Below are positions 37,705-46,689 of a DNA stretch of 64,000 nucleotides, one piece after another (position 1 is the first letter of the stretch; each line of letters opens with the position of its first letter). Source of the DNA: G965225705 sp965225705 (GTDB lineage: Bacteria; Pseudomonadota; Alphaproteobacteria; Caulobacterales; Maricaulaceae). The translations under genes were made by a program, and so were the position numbers. Below the pieces are notes generated by a model. That model saw only the letters and a program-made list of their open reading frames with translations. It made no database searches and had not been told where the DNA came from. Location: positions 868,001-932,000 of the forward strand of contig OZ245325.1 of the NCBI GenBank assembly GCA_965225705.1, given 5' to 3'.

Positions 37705-39366
37705 TTAAGGCTTTGCCTGCATGGTATCACGCAAGATGCGGAATTCATTACCTTTATACCAGTTTGGCCAGATATTCTCCTGAGACATGGCGCGACCAGT
37801 TTCATAGAGGATATCAAGGTCTTGTACGATACCTCTTAAATCCCAGCTTTCATCATATTCATCCTTAGGCTTATGATAGCGCTTTTCTGTGTATTCCAGG
37901 GCAAAAGCGTTTCCATATTCTTTTCCTTTTTCAACATGCTCAAAACCACCATCAGCATAGAGCATAGGTACGCCTTTTTTCGCGAGGCTGATATGATCTG
38001 AACGATAGAAAAAGCCTGCTTCTGGCTTTGGATCAGGACTTAAATATTTATTGTATCGGGCGGCTTGTTTTTTGAGAATATCCTCAAGCTCTGAAGCGCC
38101 ATAACCGACCACAATCATATCTTTTGTGGGGCCAACGGGAAGCATAGCATCGATATTGATTCCGCCTACTACATTTTTAAGGGGAATAATGGGATGTTCT
38201 GCGAAATATTTTGATCCTAACAGGCCAGATTCCTCAGCAGTAACAGCTATAAAGAGAATGGAACGATCGGGGGGTGAGGTTTTTGAAAAAGCTCTGGCAA
38301 TTTCAAGAATACCCGCAACACCTGTTGCATTATCAACTGCACCGTTGAAAATGTGATCTTCCCCGGGCTTTTCATCACCTGCCCCTAAATGGTCCCAGTG
38401 TGCCATATAGATGACATATTCATCTGGTGCTTTGGCGCCGGGGAGAAGGCCTATGACATTGGATGATTCAAGCTTATCCAGTTTACTTTTTATGGTGGCA
38501 GAGGCTGTAAGGCCCGTCATGGGAACAGGTTTAAAGCCTTTTTTCTGCGCTGACTTTTTGAGAGTCTCGAAATCTAAACCTGAGGCCTTGAAAAGATCTC
38601 TGGCTATTTCAGGTGTAACCCAGCCCTCCAGGGCAGCACGTGCGTTTGTGTCATCTCCCTGAAGGTCAAACTGAGCCCCGGACCAGCTGTTTGAGACAAC
38701 TTCCCAGGGGTAGCTTGCAGGCTCTGTTTCGTGGATGATAAGGGCCGCTGTGGCGCCCTGGCGTGCAGCTTCTTCAAATTTATAGGTCCAGCGCCCGTAA
38801 TAGGTCATGGCCTTTCCTTTGAACAGATCGGAATTTTCTGCCTCAAAACCAGGATCATTGATCAGCATGACCACTGTTTTTCCTTTGACATCAAGGCCTT
38901 CATAGTCATTCCAGCCATATTCCGGTGCCACTACACCATAGCCAACAAAGACAAGGGGACTGTCTTTGAAACTTACATTTTCATCTAAACGTTTTGTCCA
39001 AAACACTGTGTCTTTGTCAAAACTCAAGGCTTTCTTCACACCTTTTTCATCAATGGTAAGAGAGGATTCATCACGCTTAACAGTTGATTTTACCAAAGGG
39101 ACCTTCTGGAAATAAGATCCTTTGACGGCAGGCTTTATCCCGGACTTTTCAAGGGAAGATGCAATATAGTTAAGGGTTTTTTCCTCTGAAGGAGAAGAAG
39201 GGGCGCGTCCCTGAAGTTCATCAGAAGCTAAAAAAGCAATATCTTTCCGAAGGGATTGTTCCTTAATAGAGGCAACCGGGCCCTGTGAGGGTGGTGTGTC
39301 TGCAAATGCCGGGGAAGATAGCATAAAAGCAGCACAAAAAAGTGTGCGATAGATCCTTAATTTCAT
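37705..39366 (-). CDS. Secreted M28-family metallopeptidase with PA domain
   Basis: This 553-residue exported zinc aminopeptidase-like protein starts at an ATG behind AGGAG and has a signal peptide (MKLRIYRTLFCAAFMLSSPAFA). A PA domain is inserted around residues 130-300 (VFVGYGVVAPEYGWNDYEGL, KGKTVVMLINDP). The di-zinc M28 site is visible as His/Asp in YMAHWDHLGAG, Asp in GAVDNATGVAGILEIAR, the catalytic Glu-Glu in AVTAEESGLLG, Asp in GGINIDAML and His in RSDHISLAKKGVP. Such proteins digest peptides in the periplasm or outside. A frame 12 codons longer is unlikely. Confidence 0.92.
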   Translation of the reverse strand: MKLRIYRTLFCAAFMLSSPAFADTPPSQGPVASIKEQSLRKDIAFLASDELQGRAPSSPSEEKTLNYIASSLEKSGIKPAVKGSYFQKVPLVKSTVKRDESSLTIDEKGVKKALSFDKDTVFWTKRLDENVSFKDSPLVFVGYGVVAPEYGWNDYEGLDVKGKTVVMLINDPGFEAENSDLFKGKAMTYYGRWTYKFEEAARQGATAALIIHETEPASYPWEVVSNSWSGAQFDLQGDDTNARAALEGWVTPEIARDLFKASGLDFETLKKSAQKKGFKPVPMTGLTASATIKSKLDKLESSNVIGLLPGAKAPDEYVIYMAHWDHLGAGDEKPGEDHIFNGAVDNATGVAGILEIARAFSKTSPPDRSILFIAVTAEESGLLGSKYFAEHPIIPLKNVVGGINIDAMLPVGPTKDMIVVGYGASELEDILKKQAARYNKYLSPDPKPEAGFFYRSDHISLAKKGVPMLYADGGFEHVEKGKEYGNAFALEYTEKRYHKPKDEYDESWDLRGIVQDLDILYETGRAMSQENIWPNWYKGNEFRILRDTMQAKP

Positions 39367-39632
39367 AGATTTTCTCCTAAGCCCTGGTGGCAGGGTTACC
39401 ACCTTATGAGGGTTTTTCTGACATGAATACTCTTAAAAAGCAAGTCGAAAGCCCTGATAGAGAAGACAGGTATTGAAGAGGAAAGAAGTCATTAGGTAGA
39501 TACGCATATGAGTTTTAAAGACATGTTAAACGAAGCATCTTGTTTGTATCCTGCTTTTCTGCCATATCTTTACAAAGCTTCAAAAGAGAAGTCAGAAAGA
39601 TAAGAATCTATTGATGCGGGGAGCATATATTT

Positions 39633-41249
39633 ATGGGTGAGAACACGATAGTGAGATCTCAGCGTCTTTTTAAAGGCATGGTACATTGTATGGCCATGTT
39701 TTTATGCCTTGGAGTTTTGGTGTCCTGTGGTGGGACAAGCAGGAAAGAGGCGGAACAGGCCTTAAAAAACCTCAGTTTATGGGAACCATCGGAATATCTT
39801 AGCTGGGACAAACGCTCAGAACAGTCGGGAAGTTATGTTTTTACGAATGTTGAGGTGAAAACGCCTAACCCTCTGGAATATATTAAAATAGAGACTTTGA
39901 CAGTTCAAAACCCTCACATGGACAAGGACCAACCTCTGATAGATCGTTTTTCTCTGGACAATGTCAGCTTTTATGAAAAAGAGACTGTCATTGCCTCTTT
40001 TGGGACGGTCTGGCTGGATAAGCCCAATGCCGTGATGGCGAAAGCTTTCTCTACATTTCTTTCTTCAGGAGGATCGAAAAAATCTGATGGAGAACTTAAA
40101 CTCTCTGAATTTTCCTTTATAGAAATGGAGATAAAAGCTTTAGAGGTTTTTATAAGAGATGTGACAGAGGGTGAAGATAAGGGGAAAAACTTCCTTGCGT
40201 ATCAGCCTAAAATAGAGCTTGATCATGCCCTGATTAAAGGAGCACAGGGCGATCGTATTGAGCTTATGGATCTGAAGGGCTTCTCCCTCAAACGGGGTAT
40301 TAAAGAGCAGGAAGGGAAATTTGATATTGCAGCTTCTTTTGAAAGCTTTGTTATGAAGGGGTTGTCTAAGAGTTTTTATAATTTCTCTGGTCAGGAGGAC
40401 TTCGTTCCGTTCATTCTTTCTCCCGCTTTGCGATTTGATCCTGATGCGACCTCAAAGCATGCAGCTATTGCTATGCCTTATGAAGACTTCACCCTGAAAA
40501 ATATGGACCTGGAACTTTCTGGTATGCTGATGGCTCACCTTGAACAGATGGATGGGCGCTATGTTCTGGAAAAAGACATGCTTCGTGAGATTCAAAACGT
40601 TAGAAATTTTAAAGTCACACCAGATTCCAGGGGTACAGAGGGCATTGCCTTTCTTATGGCTCTTAATACCCTGGGGTATAAGGAGCTTGTCTTCCAGTTG
40701 GCGAGCCAGATGTCCTATGATTTGGGGAAGGGAGAATTTTCTTTAGATAGTTTTGATGTGGATCTTGACAATGGTTTTTCTCTTGATCTTGCCTTGCTTT
40801 TAACGGGGATTGACTATGCGGCCCTGCGTGAGGCTCTCCTTCATGATGCAGAAAGTGAAGAACAGGCCAAAGCCATCTTCAAAGATCTCCTTGAAAAGGT
40901 CAGATTTAAACAGGCACAGCTTGTTTATCAGGATAAGTCTTTTTTAGAGAAACTCCTGAATATGGGACGTCTTTTTTTCGGGACTCAGATGCTGACAGAT
41001 GAAGCTATGAAGTCTACTCTTGATGGTATGGCGTCTGAGATGAGGTCAGATCTTGTTCCTGTCCTGGGAGAAGAGAACTTTAAGGCTCTTCTTATGTCCC
41101 TGAAAACTTTTATTGAAAATAAATACAGCCTGAACATAAACTTTAAGGTAGACCCGCCACTTACTCTTGATGAACTGGAAGCTGGTTTTCAGGCAGAAAA
41201 AGCAGTTTTAAGTGTTGAAGCCGGAGAGAAGCCTGCAATTCAACAGTAA
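39633..41249 (+). CDS. Unrecognised lipoprotein of 538 residues
   Basis: I do not recognise this family. The start has GGGGAG seven to eight nt upstream. The N-terminus (MVHCMAMFLCLGVLVSCGG within residues 16-34) is a lipoprotein signal with lipobox LVSC, so the protein is probably anchored in the inner or outer membrane. The mature part is about 505 residues, acidic and hydrophilic, with repeated beta-rich phrases such as IKIETLTVQNPHMD, LSEFSFIEMEIKALEVFI, EDFTLKNMDLELSGMLM and FSLDSFDVDLDNGFSLDLAL. These resemble repeated strands of a periplasmic beta-sheet fold (AsmA- or DUF945-like proteins come to mind, but this is inference). No cysteine-rich or catalytic motif is evident. It stands alone, followed by a strong terminator. 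Confidence 0.75.
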   Translation: MGENTIVRSQRLFKGMVHCMAMFLCLGVLVSCGGTSRKEAEQALKNLSLWEPSEYLSWDKRSEQSGSYVFTNVEVKTPNPLEYIKIETLTVQNPHMDKDQPLIDRFSLDNVSFYEKETVIASFGTVWLDKPNAVMAKAFSTFLSSGGSKKSDGELKLSEFSFIEMEIKALEVFIRDVTEGEDKGKNFLAYQPKIELDHALIKGAQGDRIELMDLKGFSLKRGIKEQEGKFDIAASFESFVMKGLSKSFYNFSGQEDFVPFILSPALRFDPDATSKHAAIAMPYEDFTLKNMDLELSGMLMAHLEQMDGRYVLEKDMLREIQNVRNFKVTPDSRGTEGIAFLMALNTLGYKELVFQLASQMSYDLGKGEFSLDSFDVDLDNGFSLDLALLLTGIDYAALREALLHDAESEEQAKAIFKDLLEKVRFKQAQLVYQDKSFLEKLLNMGRLFFGTQMLTDEAMKSTLDGMASEMRSDLVPVLGEENFKALLMSLKTFIENKYSLNINFKVDPPLTLDELEAGFQAEKAVLSVEAGEKPAIQQ

Positions 41250-41274
41250 AGTTATTCTTCTGAAGACGGAAAGG

Positions 41275-41301
41275 GGGAGGCTCGGAGCCTCCCTTTTTTT
41301 T
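41275..41301 (+). terminator. Rho-independent terminator after the unknown lipoprotein
   Basis: A perfect stem GGGAGGCT / AGCCTCCC with a CGG loop is followed directly by eight T, 25 nt after the stop codon. Confidence 0.9.
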
Positions 41302-41390
41302 GAAGCCGGGAGATTGTGTTCTCTTTATGAAAGACCATACCCCCTAGAGAGGTGAGCTATTCTTTTCAGGTATAGCTGAGATCAGGGGCG

Positions 41391-42764
41391 TTATTTTCTG
41401 CGCCCGGAAGAAGCATAGGGATTGTCCCCCGAACGGGTCTTAAGACGTAAAGGGACACCCTGGAAATCAAAAGCCTGACATAAACCTTTAAGGAGATAGC
41501 GTTTATAACTTTCGGGCAGTGTCTCAAGGCGTGATCCATGCAGAACAAAGGTCGGAGGACGGGCTTTAATCTGGGCGATATAACGTAGTTTTGGGCGTTT
41601 CCCTGAACGTGCTGGCGGCGGGTGTGCTGCGGTCATGCTGTGAAGCCAGGCATTGAGATCCGGTGTTTTGACTTTAGCATTCCAGTCACGCCAGACACGC
41701 CCGGCGGCTGGCATAAGCTCCTCCAGATTTTCTCCGGTAAGGCCTGAAAGAAGTATAAGGGGGGCATTATAGGCTTGTGGCAGAAGATTATGTGCGCGGG
41801 ATAAAAGCTCAGTTTTTGTCCTGGCAGGGTCTTCAAGTAAATCAGCTTTCGTCCCTACAAGAACAAGCCCACGCCCTTCCCGTAAAACCAAATCGGCCAG
41901 GGCAAGATCCTGTTTCTCCAGGGCATACCTCACATCAAACACCAAAAGGGCAATATCAGAAAAGCGCAGGCTTTTTAACGTGTCTGCTGTGCTGAGGTTC
42001 TCAAGCTGTTCTGTAATTCTTGCTTTTTTACGAAGGCCAGCTGTATCCACAAGAGAAATCTTTCGCCCCTTCCAGACCCAGGTGACATCAATAGAATCAC
42101 GTGTAAGCCCTGCCTCGGGGCCAGCAAGAAGACGGTCTTCTTTGATCAGGGTATTGATAAGGGAAGATTTTCCGGCATTAGGGCGACCTAAAATTGTGAG
42201 GCGCCAGGGACGTTCTGTGTTCTCGTCCTCAGGGGTATCCTGTGTGAGAGAAGGGGAGAGTCCATGGAGAGTCTGATGAAGAGCATGGCGGAGTTCATCA
42301 AACCCATCTCCATGCGCTGCAGAGAGAGAAATAGGGTCCCCAAAACCAAGGGTGAGGCTTTCCTGAAGACCATGATGCCTTTTACGTCCCTCACATTTGT
42401 TGGCGATCAGAAGAACAGGTTTGTTCGCGCGTCTGAGGTGTGTCCCCAATATGGTTTCCAGGGAAGAAATTCCCTCCCGTCCATCTACAACCCAGAGTAT
42501 GATGTCAGCTTCCTCAACAGCTTTCAGTGTTTGAAGACGCATGCGTTTTTGTAAGTCACCCTTTCCGTCTTCATAGCCTGCCGTGTCGATAATAAGGAGT
42601 TCAAACCCCAGCCTGGATGACAGGGCCTCACGTCGATCACGCGTGACACCGGGCTGATCATGAACAAGTGCAAGGGAGCGCCCCGCAAGACGGTTGAACA
42701 GTGTGGATTTTCCAACATTAGGTTTTCCCACAAGGGCCAGTTTGAAAACACCTGGTTTCAACAT
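41391..42764 (-). CDS. der: GTPase Der (EngA), ribosome assembly
   Basis: This 457-residue double-GTPase is needed for 50S assembly. The first G domain has GKPNVGKSTLFNRLAGR, DTAGYED and a NKCEGR G4. The second has GRPNAGKSSLINTLI, DTAGLRKKARITE and a GTKADLL G4. A KH-like C-terminal domain (about 360-450) contains LRYIAQIKARPPTFVLHGSR and YLLKGLCQAFDFQGVPLRL. The ATG at 42764 is used; a GTG five codons earlier is possible. It ends the yfgM-bamB-der operon. Confidence 0.96.
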   Translation of the reverse strand: MLKPGVFKLALVGKPNVGKSTLFNRLAGRSLALVHDQPGVTRDRREALSSRLGFELLIIDTAGYEDGKGDLQKRMRLQTLKAVEEADIILWVVDGREGISSLETILGTHLRRANKPVLLIANKCEGRKRHHGLQESLTLGFGDPISLSAAHGDGFDELRHALHQTLHGLSPSLTQDTPEDENTERPWRLTILGRPNAGKSSLINTLIKEDRLLAGPEAGLTRDSIDVTWVWKGRKISLVDTAGLRKKARITEQLENLSTADTLKSLRFSDIALLVFDVRYALEKQDLALADLVLREGRGLVLVGTKADLLEDPARTKTELLSRAHNLLPQAYNAPLILLSGLTGENLEELMPAAGRVWRDWNAKVKTPDLNAWLHSMTAAHPPPARSGKRPKLRYIAQIKARPPTFVLHGSRLETLPESYKRYLLKGLCQAFDFQGVPLRLKTRSGDNPYASSGRRK

Positions 42765-42886
42765 TGCGTGTCCATCCACATGATACTTAAAAGATTAAAG
42801 AGGGGTACAGCTTACCCGGCGTGGGTTTAAGAGGTACAATCCCCCTTATCCTCCCTGTGACAGGAGAGAAGGTCTGAAGCCAGGTC

Positions 42887-44230
42887 TTATCTCAAAGCAA
42901 TGATTTGAGCTTTATCATTAAGAAGATAGAGCGTATCTCCGGCAATAACAGGGGGGATAAAGAAGTTACCACCTGGTTTAAAGCGACGGAGAATATCTCC
43001 CTCTGTGGAGTCAATCTCAAGGGCTTCTCCCACAGAGGAAAGAACAAGAAGGCGGCTGTTGATAAGAACAGGGCCTGTCCAGACAATTTTACCCTTGCGT
43101 TTTTTTTCATTTTTATAGGTAGCAAGCTGTGTTGTCCATACAATAGTCCCGTCCTTGCGGTTGAGGCAGACCAGTTGTCCTTCTTCACCGAGCACAAACA
43201 AATAAGAGCCCGCAATCCATGGGGTGTTAAATCCCCCAAGAGGCTGGCTCCACAGACGTTCCCCTGTCGTTATACGCACCGCTGTTAAAATACCATTTTG
43301 GTTCATCGCATAAGCCGCCCCTTCATGCATGACAGCGGCACCTGGAATATCATTCAGGGATGACAGAGGAGACAGGCGTCCAACACCTGTTAATTCGTCT
43401 GCCCATAAAAGACGGCCCGTTTTTGCATGCAGGGCTGCCAGCTCTCCTGAAGAGAAGGGAGCGATGACAACATCACCTTCTACGGCGGGAAGAGGGGCTG
43501 TCAACATGCGGGCAGGCTCTGCAATACCTGTCCAGGTCCACAAGCGCTCACCTGTTTCAGAAGATAAGGCAAAAATCTCATTGTCACTGGAAATGCCATA
43601 AACAATACCCTGAGAAACCACAGGGGGGGTCTGAAACGGTTTTCCAATATTGTGGCGCCACAATTCTGTACCATCAGCAGGATTAAGGGCAACAGAAAAA
43701 CCATAGCCTGAGGTTACATAAAGACGGTCGTCCTCAAAAGCGACGCCCCCCCCAAGGGCAGTTTTATCACGCTTGTTTCCTGAATCCAGTCTGACAGACC
43801 AGAGCTTTTTACCTGTCGCCAGATCAAGGGCTGTTACATTTTGGTTGCCACCCATAGCATAAAGGCGACCCTGATTGATAACAGGTTGAGCAATAAGGCG
43901 TGTTGTCCTGCTGTCTCCTTTACCTATGCTTGCTTTCCAGACTGTTTTAAAACCATCACTAACTTTAATATTGCCCGGGGCATGGGTGGGGTTCACAAAG
44001 CTTTGGGGCCAGGAGGCAAGGGGAAGAGCTTCCGGCAGGCTGACAGGAGCCTGTGCCTGCGCAGTTTCTGTCTGAAGCTTTTGATCAAAAGCAAGGATGG
44101 GCACCCACGTATTTTTAGGAGGAAGCTTGCCCTGATCAGCCGAGCTCTTCCGGCTAAAGACTGAGCAGCCTGATACCACAAGGCTGGCCCCTATGAGGCC
44201 TGTTATAAGAAAAGCACGATATATCTTCAT
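42887..44230 (-). CDS. bamB: Outer membrane assembly lipoprotein BamB
   Basis: This 447-residue lipoprotein has signal and lipobox SLVVSGC (Cys at about 22), followed by PQQ-type beta-propeller repeats such as GRLYAMGGNQNVTALDLATG, RLYVTSGYGFSVALNPADGT and GIVYGISSDNEIFALSSETG. BamB is part of the BAM complex that inserts beta-barrels. Its start overlaps the yfgM stop by 4 nt, and der follows. The BepA-like protease at 12157-13560 and the GDSL autotransporter are plausible functional partners and clients. Confidence 0.94.
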   Translation of the reverse strand: MKIYRAFLITGLIGASLVVSGCSVFSRKSSADQGKLPPKNTWVPILAFDQKLQTETAQAQAPVSLPEALPLASWPQSFVNPTHAPGNIKVSDGFKTVWKASIGKGDSRTTRLIAQPVINQGRLYAMGGNQNVTALDLATGKKLWSVRLDSGNKRDKTALGGGVAFEDDRLYVTSGYGFSVALNPADGTELWRHNIGKPFQTPPVVSQGIVYGISSDNEIFALSSETGERLWTWTGIAEPARMLTAPLPAVEGDVVIAPFSSGELAALHAKTGRLLWADELTGVGRLSPLSSLNDIPGAAVMHEGAAYAMNQNGILTAVRITTGERLWSQPLGGFNTPWIAGSYLFVLGEEGQLVCLNRKDGTIVWTTQLATYKNEKKRKGKIVWTGPVLINSRLLVLSSVGEALEIDSTEGDILRRFKPGGNFFIPPVIAGDTLYLLNDKAQIIALR

Positions 44231-45111
44231 TGTGATGTCTCCTCAGACCCGTTTTCAGAGGCTGGGGGCCTGTTATCCAGAGGTTTGTCCTGAGAGTGTG
44301 ATGTTTGAGAGTCTGTCTGTCCAGAGGCAGGTGTGCTATTTTCAGATTTGTTCTGATCTTGTTGAGCCTCTGATTGAGTGAGAGGAGACCCCGTTTCCGG
44401 TTGAGAGGGGTGAGGTGTTTCAGGAGCCTCCGCTGAGGGGCGTGGGGGGAGTGTGCCCTCTGCTTCAAGGCGCCTGAGATGAGCTTTTGCTTCAAGCACA
44501 CGTTGTTGAGCAGCACGGGGGAGATCGGGAACGGTATCTAAAGCCTGATAGGCATCACGTGCCTTTTCATACTCCCCACCTGCAAGGGCTTTGGCGGCCA
44601 GCAATTCCTGTGCCAGTGCTTTAAAAGAAGAGTGTGGTATCATGAGGGGCGTTAAACGTGTTTGAAGTTCCTCATAAGTTGAAGTTTCAAAAGCAATATA
44701 GGCTGCTTTAAGACGTGTAAAGTCTATGAGGGCTGTCTGCCCCTTAAAGCTTTCCAGGGCCTTATCAAGGGAGGAGAGGGCTGCGGCCTTGTCCTGTTTT
44801 TTGAGGTAAAGTGCTCCTGTCTGGAGGTAGGCAAGACCCTGATACCCCCGTGGCACTTCAGAACTGAGAGTCTGAAAAGCTTCAAGGGTCTCTTCATCCC
44901 TGCCTTCCCCGCTCTGACGTTCTGCGGCATCATACTGATCTGCTGCGGCATTGGCGCGATCGGTTTGCCGGGATTTCCAGACCTGTGAAAACCCTGCGCC
45001 TGCGATAATGGCCACAACGCCTGCAAGAATATAAGGTCCGAAACGACGCAGAGAACTGGTATATTTGTCACGTCTCAGTGCTTCGTCAACATCATGGAAA
45101 ATATCGTTCAA
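44227..45111 (-). CDS. YfgM-like membrane-anchored TPR protein
   Basis: This 294-residue protein is cytoplasmic at its N-terminus (MNDIFHDVDEALRRDKYTSS), then has one transmembrane helix (YILAGVVAIIAGAGFSQVW) and a periplasmic helical TPR-like domain to about residue 200. A long Ser/Pro/Gln/Glu-rich tail with no structure follows. Alphaproteobacterial genes of this type sit before bamB and der, as here. E. coli YfgM is associated with the PpiD/SecYEG translocon and periplasmic chaperones. The disordered tail is not part of the family core. Confidence 0.87.
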   Translation of the reverse strand: MNDIFHDVDEALRRDKYTSSLRRFGPYILAGVVAIIAGAGFSQVWKSRQTDRANAAADQYDAAERQSGEGRDEETLEAFQTLSSEVPRGYQGLAYLQTGALYLKKQDKAAALSSLDKALESFKGQTALIDFTRLKAAYIAFETSTYEELQTRLTPLMIPHSSFKALAQELLAAKALAGGEYEKARDAYQALDTVPDLPRAAQQRVLEAKAHLRRLEAEGTLPPRPSAEAPETPHPSQPETGSPLTQSEAQQDQNKSENSTPASGQTDSQTSHSQDKPLDNRPPASENGSEETSQ

Positions 45112-45163
45112 AAAATCCTCCGGACTATTTTTAGGATCAGGTCTGTTCCTGTCTTCCGTTTAT

Positions 45164-45820
45164 TTATACTGTCATGTCATTGAGGTGAGGGGAAAGTGTG
45201 TAGCGTGCTTTGGTTGAGGCTGCAATATCATCTAAAGAGATATCAGGGGCTGTTTCTATAAGCTCAAGACCATCTGCCTTCACATCAAAAACACCAAAAT
45301 TAGTAATGACCCTGTCAACCACGCCCTGACCTGTAAGAGGCAGGCTACATGCCTGCAAAAGCTTTGAATCTCCGCGTTTGTTTGTGTGATCCATAAGAAC
45401 AACAACCCGTTTGACGCCGGCCACAAGGTCCATGGCGCCCCCCATGCCCTTGACCATTTTCCCCGGAATCATCCAGTTGGCAAGATCACCATTTTCTGCA
45501 ACCTCCATGGCCCCCAGGATAGAAAGGTCGATATGGCCACCCCTTATCATGGCAAAACTGTCTGCAGAAGAGAAATAGCTTGTTTTATCAAGTTCTGTAA
45601 TGGTTTGCTTGCCGGCATTAATCAAATCCGGGTCTTCTTCTCCCTCATACGGAAAGGGCCCCATGCCCAGCATACCATTCTCAGATTGCAGGGTGACATT
45701 CATCTCACCGGGAATATGGTTGGCCACCAGAGTAGGAATACCAATGCCAAGATTGACATAATAGCCGTCCTGAAGCTCTTGCGCCGCGCGGCGTGCCATA
45801 TCATCGCGTGTCCAGGCCAT
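45164..45820 (-). CDS. scoB: 3-oxoacid CoA-transferase subunit B
   Basis: This 218-residue beta subunit of succinyl-CoA:3-ketoacid CoA-transferase starts at ATG behind AAGGATAACCCC, giving MAWTRDDMARRAAQELQDGY. The catalytic glutamate lies in LQSENGMLGMGPFP. Conserved GGHIDLSILGAMEV and GKMVKGMGGAMDLV are present. With subunit A it activates acetoacetate in ketone-body or polyhydroxyalkanoate metabolism. The start is 4 nt after the scoA stop. Because scoA is frameshifted, the complex may not form. Confidence 0.93.
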   Translation of the reverse strand: MAWTRDDMARRAAQELQDGYYVNLGIGIPTLVANHIPGEMNVTLQSENGMLGMGPFPYEGEEDPDLINAGKQTITELDKTSYFSSADSFAMIRGGHIDLSILGAMEVAENGDLANWMIPGKMVKGMGGAMDLVAGVKRVVVLMDHTNKRGDSKLLQACSLPLTGQGVVDRVITNFGVFDVKADGLELIETAPDISLDDIAASTKARYTLSPHLNDMTV

Positions 45821-45824
45821 GGGG

Positions 45825-46525
45825 TTATCCTTCTTTTGGTTGTGTCGTACGTTGCTCAATACGCTTTTCATGCGTTCCCTGTATCAGGCGCTGGACATAA
45901 ATGCCAGGTGTGTGAACCTCATCAGGGTCCAGACGTCCTGTGTCAACAATTTCTTCGACTTCAGCAAGGGTTGTCGTGCCGGCTGTTGCCATCATGGGGT
46001 TAAAGTTCCGTGCTGTTTTTCTATAAATCAGGTTGCCTTCCTTATCCCCTTTCCAGGCTTTTACCAAAGCAAGATCAGCTTTAAGACCTGTTTCAAGAAT
46101 ATAAGTTTTTCCTTCAAAGTCTTTGTGTTCTTTCCCTTCTGCTATCATGGTGCCGAGGCCTGTGCGGGTATAAAAGCCAGGGATTCCGGCACCACCCGCC
46201 CGAATGCGTTCTGCCAGAGTGCCTTGCGGGTTAAATTCAAGCTCAAGCTCACCAGAAAGATATTGCTGTTCAAAAAGATGGTTTTCTCCAACATAAGAGG
46301 CAATCATTTTTTTGATTTGTCCCGTTTGTAGCAAAATGCCGAGACCAAAATCATCAACACCGGCATTGTTGGAAATGACGGTCAGGTTGCCCACACCTGA
46401 ATCACGTAAAGCCGTGATAAGGTTTTCCGAATACCACACAGACCAAAACCACCGGCCATAATGGTCATGCCATCAAAAAAAAGACCTTCAAGGGCCTTTT
46501 GGGCAGTGTCATAAATTTTATGCAT
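45825..46525 (-). pseudogene. scoA: 3-oxoacid CoA-transferase subunit A, single-base frameshift
   Basis: The gene should begin at the ATG at 46525 (MHKIYDTAQKALEGLFFDGM, then TIMAGGFGLCGI), but after GLCGI the frame is lost. The sequence reads GGTATTCGGAAAACC, where the family sequence GIPENL would need GGTATTCCGGAAAACC, one more C. Downstream, in the next frame, ENLITALRDSGVGNLTVISN continues with full similarity to the end (GTMIAEGKEHKDFEGKTYIL, ARNFNPMMATAGTTTLAEVE). The open part from a GTG at 46439 is 204 residues and lacks the first 30 or so. This could be a recent mutation or a sequencing error near 46430. No slippery heptamer lies there. Confidence 0.83.
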
Positions 46526-46689
46526 AAGCCATCCTTATACTTTCCTCACCATCTTTCTTTTAAAGGGCATAAAACGCCAAAGCAAGACGGGTCAGCATGA
46601 GAGAGGTGTCGACCTCATGCTTTAGCCCTTAAGCTTAATTTATTTGTTCCTGACAGGAAAGAGAGGAATTTTACTTTTAATTTTTTCTT

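Noticed and set aside
46420..46445. Programmed frameshifting to explain the split scoA
   Set aside because: No slippery heptamer or downstream pseudoknot is visible at the break, and the related enzymes do not use one; a mutation or read error is simpler.
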